A stretch of 12,072 nt of DNA. It comes from a bacterium UBP1_UBA4771 (GTDB taxonomy: Bacteria; Krumholzibacteriota; Krumholzibacteriia; Krumholzibacteriales; Krumholzibacteriaceae). The notes beneath the pieces were generated by a model, which saw only the letters and a program-made list of their open reading frames with translations, made no database searches and was not told the DNA's origin. The position numbers and the translations under genes were made by a program. The stretch is taken from assembly GCA_002403295.1 (NCBI GenBank), contig DHHN01000005.1, positions 8,552-20,623 of the forward strand. The letters are read 5' to 3'. Shown here piece by piece: positions 7,528 through 12,072 of this stretch (within the stretch, counting starts at the first letter, position 1; the number at the start of each line of letters is the position of its first letter).

Positions 7528-7556
7528 TTGCTCCCGCGAGGCCGATTCGTTATTAT
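7528..7556 (+). promoter_or_regulatory. Predicted promoter for the rhomboid gene
   Basis: TTGCTC (7528-7533) and TATTAT (7551-7556) are separated by 17 bases; the -10 matches consensus at 5/6. The leader would be about 30 bases. AAAGGA (7577-7582) serves as ribosome binding site ten bases before the ATG. The surrounding 7545-7570 stretch is markedly AT-rich for this window. I could not define a matching promoter for the leftward beta-helix gene. Confidence 0.55.
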
Positions 7557-7592
7557 GATAGCAAATTTCATGCTCGAAAGGACACGCGCCGA

Positions 7593-8210
7593 ATGACCTC
7601 CTATCGAAGATATTCATCGAATCCCCTCGTCGCCTTCCTCACGGAAAGCATCGTGAACCAGATCATCATCGTCAACGTCGTCATCTTCATCCTCGAGCTC
7701 GTCTTGCGTGACACCGCCTTCATCAATTTTTTCGGGCTCATGCCGCGTCTCGTCGTCACGAAGGGCTTCGTCTGGCAGCTCGTGACCTACATGTTCCTCC
7801 ACGGCGGCTTCTGGCATCTGTTGCTCAATATGTTCATCATCTACATGTTCGGAAGCACCCTCGAGGGGGTTTGGGGAAGCCAGCGTTTCCTCCGCTACTT
7901 TTTCATATGCGGCCTCGGCGGAGCGCTCGGAAGCTTTATCTTCTCGTACAACGCGACCGTCATCGGCGCCTCGGGCGCCGGCTACGGCATCCTCGTGGCC
8001 TACGCGATGCTCTTTCCCTACAACCAAATCTACGTCTGGGGGATCCTGCCGGTTCGCGCGCGCACCCTCGTCATCTTCCTCGTGATCATCGAGTTCGTAA
8101 GCGGCTTCACCGGGGGAGACGGCGTCGCTCACTTCGCCCACCTCGGGGGCATGGCGGCCGGATTCATCTACGTGAAGAGCATGTACCGGACCTGGCGGCG
8201 TCCCCGGTAG
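7593..8210 (+). CDS. Rhomboid family intramembrane serine protease
   Basis: A 205-residue protein with the six-helix rhomboid core and no extra domain. It cuts membrane-spanning substrates within the bilayer using a Ser-His dyad. The catalytic serine is Ser127 in GASG (125-128) on helix 4, and the histidine is His183 in HFAHLGGMAAGF (180-191) on helix 6. The second helix carries FLHGGFWHLLLNM (68-80), with H75 and N79 in the HxxxN arrangement that supports the oxyanion site. The loop before it matches the usual rhomboid L1 region. Both catalytic residues are present, so it should be active. Natural substrates are unknown. The ATG is supported by AAAGGA and by the promoter just upstream. The open frame extends to 7287, but that part overlaps the divergent beta-helix gene and is not coding. 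It converges on the DUF4446 gene. Confidence 0.93.
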   Translation: MTSYRRYSSNPLVAFLTESIVNQIIIVNVVIFILELVLRDTAFINFFGLMPRLVVTKGFVWQLVTYMFLHGGFWHLLLNMFIIYMFGSTLEGVWGSQRFLRYFFICGLGGALGSFIFSYNATVIGASGAGYGILVAYAMLFPYNQIYVWGILPVRARTLVIFLVIIEFVSGFTGGDGVAHFAHLGGMAAGFIYVKSMYRTWRRPR

Positions 8211-8214
8211 GACT

Positions 8215-8231
8215 CGCGGGCGCGTCCCGCG
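8215..8231. terminator. Short GC hairpin between convergent genes
   Basis: CGCGGG (8215-8220) pairs with CCCGCG (8226-8231) around the loop CGCGT. It fills the 25-base gap between the rhomboid and DUF4446 stops and could act on both transcripts. It lacks a T-run, so termination is only a suggestion. Confidence 0.3.
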
Positions 8232-8235
8232 GCGG

Positions 8236-8742
8236 TCAGGCCTCGGGCGGGGAGAGAGACCTCATCGCGATATCGTAGGCTTCCTTCTCCTCGTCGCTCA
8301 GATTCCGCGAAGGTTTTCCGTCCGTCACGTCGAGGGCGTAGCCGCGCGTCGACGTGCGCCCGACGAGGTTCGTGAGGATGTAGCCGTTCTTTTCGCGGGT
8401 GAGCATGCAGAGCGAGTAGCTCTGCATGCCGCCGATATCCTCGAAGGCGTTGTACTTGACGAGCCCCGTCGCGGTATAGCAGGCGGCCAGCAGACGGAGA
8501 ATCCGCTTGATCTCCTCCGAATGGACCCGCAGGAACTCGCGGTTCTCGTCGATTCCCTTCAGAAGCTCCTCGAGCGCCTGCCCGGCGTCCCTCTTCTCGT
8601 ACACGGCGGCCATGCCCCGGAACGGCCGTTTGAGGCGGCGCACGTCGAGTATGATGACGACGGCGAGAACGAGGGCGGCCGCGCCGACGAGAAGCGCTGC
8701 GAGCGTCAGCACGCCGTCGTACGACTCCAACAAATGGTCCAT
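8236..8742 (-). CDS. DUF4446 family membrane protein
   Basis: A 168-residue protein of the DUF4446 family, whose function is not known to me. It has one N-terminal membrane segment (about 11-32), a charged linker, then a likely coiled-coil helix (about 56-84, EELLKGIDENREFLRVHSEE region). The conserved family block begins KYNAFEDIGG (96-105) and continues with QSYSLCMLTREKNGYILTNLVGR. The family-typical ending LSDEEKEAYDIAM (148-160) is also present. Length fits the family. The soluble part probably faces the cytoplasm. In Firmicutes I recall DUF4446 genes near chromosome partition genes; here it lies alone, just after the terminator of the gap-pgk-tpiA-secG operon. GAGGAG is 12 bases before the ATG, rather far, while GAGGGA abuts it. 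Confidence 0.87.
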   Translation of the reverse strand: MDHLLESYDGVLTLAALLVGAAALVLAVVIILDVRRLKRPFRGMAAVYEKRDAGQALEELLKGIDENREFLRVHSEEIKRILRLLAACYTATGLVKYNAFEDIGGMQSYSLCMLTREKNGYILTNLVGRTSTRGYALDVTDGKPSRNLSDEEKEAYDIAMRSLSPPEA

Positions 8743-8775
8743 TCCCTCGCCGTTCTCCTCTCGAGCGTCGCCGAT

Positions 8776-8806
8776 AGAAAAACGGGGCCGCGTTTCGAGC
8801 CCCGTG
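8776..8806 (-). terminator. Rho-independent terminator of the gap-pgk-tpiA-secG-tRNA operon
   Basis: Read on the minus strand, ACGGGGC (8799-8805) pairs with GCCCCGT (8782-8788) over a ten-base loop. A run of T (8778-8782) follows directly. It lies 10 bases past the tRNA 3' end, so the operon and the tRNA share this end. Confidence 0.85.
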
Positions 8807-8815
8807 TGAATCTCA

Positions 8816-8897
8816 TGCCGGGGGCGGGATTTGAACCCGCATGGGTCTCCCCACTACCCCCTCAAAGTAGCGTGTCTACCAATTCCACCACCCCGGC
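8816..8897 (-). tRNA. tRNA-Leu (anticodon GAG)
   Basis: An 82-base class II tRNA. The acceptor arms GCCGGGG and CCCCGGC pair fully, with discriminator A at 8816 and no encoded CCA. The anticodon arm is CTACT-TTGAGGG-GGTAG, giving anticodon GAG for leucine CUC/CUU codons. The variable arm is long (TGGGGAGACCCAT), as in tRNA-Leu, and the T arm is GCGGG-TTCAAAT-CCCGC. It starts 18 bases after the secG stop and so is probably processed from the operon transcript. Confidence 0.96.
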
Positions 8898-8915
8898 ACA
8901 TACTCGTGCGGGCGA

Positions 8916-9329
8916 TTACGGCTGATTGCCGCCCTGCCCCGCCGGCGCCTGCTCGGCGCCGCTCTGCTGACCCTGTCCCCCGTCCGGCTGCGGAACGTTG
9001 CCCATAACGTCGCTCACGGACTTCCGGTCCTCGGGCGCGACGGTTCCCCACTGCTCTCGGGCCGCTCGCTTGAGGGCGCTCGATTCGCCGCCGCCGCCCC
9101 TTCCCGCGGATAGAAAGGCGAGCGCGAGGGACGTCACGAAAAAGCCGATCGCGAGCCACGTCGTCGCCTTGCCGAGAAAAGTGGCCGCTTCGCGGCCGCC
9201 GAAAAGCTGGCCGCCGCTCCCGCCGAAGGCGGCCGAAAGGGCCGACCCCCGCGAGGACTGCATCAAAACGACGATTGTAAGCAGCACGCATACAATCACA
9301 TGCAGCGAAAGCACAATCGTGAAAATCAT
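8916..9329 (-). CDS. secG: Preprotein translocase subunit SecG
   Basis: SecG is the small subunit of the SecYEG channel and aids SecA-driven export across the inner membrane. The two expected membrane helices are at about 2-24 and 53-74. Between them is the conserved loop LMQSSRGSALSAAFGGSGGQLFGG (22-45 region). The protein is 137 residues, longer than the common 75-110. The extra length is a hydrophilic tail rich in Gly, Gln and Pro (about 76-137) that probably stays in the cytoplasm or periplasm and shows no fold. Position supports the call: it follows tpiA by 61 bases and is followed by a tRNA-Leu gene, both common neighbours of secG. The ATG is preceded by a weak GGTGA-type site. Confidence 0.94.
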   Translation of the reverse strand: MIFTIVLSLHVIVCVLLTIVVLMQSSRGSALSAAFGGSGGQLFGGREAATFLGKATTWLAIGFFVTSLALAFLSAGRGGGGESSALKRAAREQWGTVAPEDRKSVSDVMGNVPQPDGGQGQQSGAEQAPAGQGGNQP

Positions 9330-9390
9330 CCGATCACCAGCCTTTTCAAAGGTAGTAGTTTAATGAAATCCCCCCATGCAGTCAAATGAT

Positions 9391-10143
9391 TTATCGGGGG
9401 ACGATCGCGAGGAAGGAATCCGACGCGAGAGAGGCGCCTCCCACGAGCAGCCCGTCGATCTCCGGATCGGCGAGGAGGCCGGGAGCGCTCTCTGGTTTGA
9501 CGCTGCCGCCGTACAGCAACGGCGTCTCCGCCGCCGCCGCCGCGCCGAAGAGCGTCCCGATGAGGCGCCGTATCGAGCCGTGCATGTCGGAGGCGTCCTT
9601 CGGCGTCGCCGTTCTGCCGGTTCCGATCGCCCAGACAGGCTCGTAGGCGACGACCACGCGGGAAAACTCCTCGGGCGCGAGCCCCTCGCAGCCTTCGCGG
9701 ATCTGCCGCGAGACGACCTCCCCGGCGGCTCCCGATTCGCGCTCGCCGAGAAGCTCGCCGACGCAATAGACGGGCGCGAGGCCGCTCCGGAGCGCCGCGC
9801 GGAGCTTGCGCGCGAGAAGCTCCGCCCCTTCCCCGACGATATGCCGCCGCTCGGAATGCCCGACGAGCACGTACGCGCAGCCGAGGGCGCGGAGCATCCT
9901 CCCCGAGATCTCGCCGGTGAAGGCGCCCTCGTCCTCGGCGGAGATATCCTGCGCGCCCGCTTTCGCGATCGAGCCCCGGATCGCCTCCGTCACCGCGGGC
10001 AGGCTCGTGAATGGAGGGATGAGAACGACATCGCAGGACGGCGGCGTACGGGCGAGACCCGCGGCGATTTCGCGCGCGAGGGCGGCGCCCTCGATATGAT
10101 CCTTGTTCATTTTCCAGTTGCCGGCGATGATCGTTCTTCTCAT
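9391..10143 (-). CDS. tpiA: Triosephosphate isomerase
   Basis: A cytoplasmic glycolytic enzyme of 250 residues, the normal length. It interconverts dihydroxyacetone phosphate and glyceraldehyde 3-phosphate. The catalytic set is complete: Lys11 in GNWKMN (8-13), His96 in VGHSERR (94-100) and Glu168 in AYEPVWAIGTG (166-176). The phosphate-closing loop (172-179), YGGSV (211-215) and GGASL (235-239) are also present. The start ATG gives the family-standard MRRTIIAGNWKMN, and GGGGGT lies about six bases before it. A much longer open frame upstream is a shadow of the pgk gene. It sits 74 bases after pgk, with a hairpin in the gap, and before secG. No unusual residue was seen. Confidence 0.97.
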   Translation of the reverse strand: MRRTIIAGNWKMNKDHIEGAALAREIAAGLARTPPSCDVVLIPPFTSLPAVTEAIRGSIAKAGAQDISAEDEGAFTGEISGRMLRALGCAYVLVGHSERRHIVGEGAELLARKLRAALRSGLAPVYCVGELLGERESGAAGEVVSRQIREGCEGLAPEEFSRVVVAYEPVWAIGTGRTATPKDASDMHGSIRRLIGTLFGAAAAAETPLLYGGSVKPESAPGLLADPEIDGLLVGGASLASDSFLAIVPR

Positions 10144-10162
10144 GATCGACCCCCGAAAACGA

Positions 10163-10185
10163 TCCGGCCCCCCCGCGGGGCCGGA
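10163..10185 (-). other. Stable hairpin between pgk and tpiA
   Basis: TCCGGCCCC and GGGGCCGGA form a nine-base-pair stem around a five-base loop. On the minus strand a four-T run follows about three bases later. It may weakly terminate transcription or protect the upstream pgk mRNA end, which would lower tpiA-secG relative to gap-pgk. It is not a strong terminator. Confidence 0.5.
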
Positions 10186-10217
10186 CGACGAATGATGGAT
10201 CGCGGCGCGGGAGGAGG

Positions 10218-11417
10218 CTACCTGTCGGAGAGCGCCTCCACGCCGGGGAGCTTCTTGCCTTCGAGGAGCTCGAGGGACGCGCCGCCCCCCGTCGATACGT
10301 GGCTCACCGAGCCCGCGAGACCCGCCTGATTGAGAGCGGCGACGCTGTCTCCGCCGCCGACGATCGTGACCGCGCCCGTTTTCGTGATGTCCGCCATGAT
10401 GCGCGCGATTTTTTTCGTTCCGCCGGCGAACTGCGGAACCTCGAATACGCCCATGGGGCCGTTCCAGAAGACGGTCTTCGCGGCGGCGAGCTCCGTGCGG
10501 AACAGATCGACCGTCCGCTCGCCGATGTCGACGCCGATCATGTCCTCCGGAATGTCCCCCGTCGATACGGTCGCGGCCGCGGCGGAGGCGCCGATCTCCG
10601 GAGCGACCACGCAATCCACCGGCAGAAAGATGCGTTTCTTGCCCGTCCGCTCCGTCTCCTCCATGAGCGAGCGGCACGTCGGCACGAGCTCGTCGTCGAC
10701 GAGCGATTTGCCGATCTCGAGGCCCGCCGCCTTGAAGAAGGTGAACGCCATGCCGCCGCCGATGAGGACGCGGTCGACGCGGCCGAGAAGGTTTCTGATG
10801 AGCTCGAGCTTGCCCGCGACCTTCGCGCCGCCCATGACGGCGACAAAGGGCCGCGCGGGATCGGCGAGCAGCCCCTCGAGGGCGTCGATCTCCTTCTCCA
10901 TGAGGAAGCCCGCGACCTTCTCCTCGAAGAACCGCGTCACGCCCTCGGTCGACGCGTGAGCCCGATGAGCCGTTCCGAAGGCGTCGTTCGCGTACAGGTC
11001 GCCGTAGGACGCGAGCTTCTTCGCGAACGCGGGATCGTTCGCCTCCTCCTCGGGATAGAACCGGAGATTCTCGATGAGCGCGATCTCTCCGGGCGCGAGA
11101 GCGGCGACGAGCTTCTCGACGCCGGGGCCGAGACAGTCATCGGCGAACCTCACCGGGTGGCTCACGAGGTCGCCGAGGCAGTCCGCGACCGGCCGGAGGG
11201 AGAAGGCCGCGTTCTTTTTGCCCTTCGGCCGTCCGAGGTGGGACATGAGCACGACGGATCCGCCCTGCGCCATGATGAAATCGATGCTCGGGAGCGACGC
11301 GCGCACGCGCGTGTCGTCGGCGATATCGCCCTGCTTCGACAGGGGAACGTTGAAGTCGACACGCATGAGCACCCGGCGGCCCTTGATATGCGCGTCGCGG
11401 AGCGTCTTCTTTCTCAC
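10218..11417 (-). CDS. pgk: Phosphoglycerate kinase
   Basis: A cytoplasmic two-domain kinase of 399 residues, the family's normal size. It transfers phosphate between 1,3-bisphosphoglycerate and ADP, making ATP in glycolysis. The N-terminal domain carries RVDFNVP (19-25), SHLGRPKG (59-66) and IENLRFYPEEE (115-125), all substrate-binding signatures. The C-terminal nucleotide domain carries VMGGAKVAGKLELI (194-207), FWNGPMGVFE (317-326), GGGDSVAA (354-361) and STGGGASLELLEGKKLPGVEAL (375-396 region). The GTG start is supported by GGAGGA (11425-11430) seven bases before it. The gene lies 25 bases after gap, so the two are co-transcribed. Confidence 0.97.
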   Translation of the reverse strand: MRKKTLRDAHIKGRRVLMRVDFNVPLSKQGDIADDTRVRASLPSIDFIMAQGGSVVLMSHLGRPKGKKNAAFSLRPVADCLGDLVSHPVRFADDCLGPGVEKLVAALAPGEIALIENLRFYPEEEANDPAFAKKLASYGDLYANDAFGTAHRAHASTEGVTRFFEEKVAGFLMEKEIDALEGLLADPARPFVAVMGGAKVAGKLELIRNLLGRVDRVLIGGGMAFTFFKAAGLEIGKSLVDDELVPTCRSLMEETERTGKKRIFLPVDCVVAPEIGASAAAATVSTGDIPEDMIGVDIGERTVDLFRTELAAAKTVFWNGPMGVFEVPQFAGGTKKIARIMADITKTGAVTIVGGGDSVAALNQAGLAGSVSHVSTGGGASLELLEGKKLPGVEALSDR

Positions 11418-11442
11418 TGGCGTATCCTCCTGGCCGCGGCGC

Positions 11443-12072
11443 TCAGCGCGCGATGAGGTTCATCATGTCGACCATCCGCTTCGCGTAACCGAATTCGTTG
11501 TCGTACCATGAGAACACCTTGAAGACCCGCGGCGTGATGCTCATCGTGGAGAGCGCGTCGAATATCGAGGAGTGCGGATTGCCGATGATGTCGCAGGAGA
11601 CGATCGGATCCTCGCAGTATTCGACGATGCCCTTGAGGGGGCCATCGGCGGCCTTTTTCACTGCCCCGTTCACGGCCTCCACCGTGGCGTCCCTCTCGAA
11701 GGTCACGACGAGATCGACGAGCGAGCCGTTCACGACGGGAACGCGCACGGCCGTGCCGTTGAGCTTGCCGTTCAGCTCGGGAAGCACCTTGCCGACGGCG
11801 CTCGCCGCGCCCGTCGTCGTCGGGATCATCGAAACGGCCGCCGCGCGGGCCCGGCGCAGGTCCTTGTGCGGATAATCGAGGATAACCTGGTCGTTCGTGT
11901 ACGAGTGGATCGTCGTCATGAGCCCGTTCGCGATGCCGAAGGCGTCGTTGAGGATCTTCGCGATCGGCGCGAGACAGTTCGTCGTGCACGAGGCGGTCGA
12001 TATGATGTGGTGCTTGTCGTTGCGGTAGAGCGCGTCGTTCACGCCCATGACGATCATGATGTCCGGATCGGG
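11443..12072 (-). CDS. gap: Glyceraldehyde-3-phosphate dehydrogenase (N-terminus beyond window)
   Basis: The last 209 residues of the enzyme that oxidises glyceraldehyde 3-phosphate to 1,3-bisphosphoglycerate with NAD(P). The frame is open to the right edge, so the Rossmann NAD-binding half is not visible and NAD versus NADP use cannot be judged. The catalytic cysteine is in STASCTTNCLAP (fragment residue 29), and the general-base histidine is in TIHSYTNDQ (residue 56). AAAVSMIPTTTGAASAVGKVLPEL (77-100 region) and WYDNEFGYAKRMVDM (189-203) are conserved GAPDH signatures. An ATG at 12057 is an internal Met, not the start. The residues before the active site (NDKHHIISTASC) lie where expected. 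It leads the visible part of the gap-pgk-tpiA-secG operon; its promoter is outside the window. Confidence 0.96.
   Translation of the reverse strand, partial: PDPDIMIVMGVNDALYRNDKHHIISTASCTTNCLAPIAKILNDAFGIANGLMTTIHSYTNDQVILDYPHKDLRRARAAAVSMIPTTTGAASAVGKVLPELNGKLNGTAVRVPVVNGSLVDLVVTFERDATVEAVNGAVKKAADGPLKGIVEYCEDPIVSCDIIGNPHSSIFDALSTMSITPRVFKVFSWYDNEFGYAKRMVDMMNLIAR

Noticed and set aside
7457..7592. Riboswitch or small RNA in the rhomboid/beta-helix divergent region
   Set aside because: Apart from promoter and ribosome binding motifs I found no conserved aptamer-like pairing or terminator.
10299..11456. 385-codon rightward open frame opposite pgk
   Set aside because: Antisense shadow of pgk; charged low-complexity sequence and no ribosome binding site.
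1..12072. A new defence, toxin-antitoxin or biosynthetic system
   Set aside because: Every gene is accounted for by a known housekeeping or envelope family; no nuclease, helicase, toxin or synthase genes are present.

Overview
This window is about 12 kb of GC-rich bacterial chromosome with strongly G/C-biased third codon positions. It is densely coded by ordinary chromosomal genes, and I see no phage, transposon, CRISPR or other defence genes. Two exported proteins carry C-terminal tails that point to the Gram-negative FCB side of the tree. One ends in a FlgD/type-IX-like Ig fold (PNPF...GIY...KILHLR). The other is a Cys-rich beta-helix protein ending SWGAVKALYR. By recall, this combination suits uncultivated lineages such as Krumholzibacteriota, Eisenbacteria or Latescibacterota. 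That placement is inference.

Left part (1-2765): the C-terminal piece of a secreted BNR-like protein runs rightward. It converges, with only 14 bases between stops, on a leftward resB-ccsA pair. ResB and CcsA are the two membrane components of system II cytochrome c maturation, and their reading frames overlap by GTGA.

Middle (2766-8235): a 200-bp divergent promoter region separates resB from a rightward predicted lipoprotein. That lipoprotein looks like a DUF885 protein that has lost the family's HEAxPGH-type metal motif. It converges on a leftward pair: an exported Cys-rich beta-helix protein, then an exported YtcJ-like amidohydrolase. A second divergent region with a good promoter drives a rhomboid intramembrane protease rightward.

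Right part (8236-12072): a leftward housekeeping operon reads gap (cut by the window edge), pgk, tpiA, secG, tRNA-Leu(GAG), and ends in a clear Rho-independent terminator. It joins three consecutive glycolytic enzymes to the SecG translocon subunit and a tRNA. A DUF4446 membrane protein gene lies just past the terminator and converges on the rhomboid gene.

The shared theme of the non-glycolytic genes is the cell envelope: Sec export, cytochrome c assembly in the periplasm, exported proteins, a lipoprotein and a membrane protease. I found no convincing new multi-gene system. The most unusual items are the DUF885-like protein without its metal site, the short C-terminal tail of the beta-helix protein, and the secG-tRNA-Leu(GAG) linkage, which matches secG-leuU of E. 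coli. Five of the nine genes whose starts lie in the window appear to start at GTG or TTG. No stretch over 300 bases lacks a gene.
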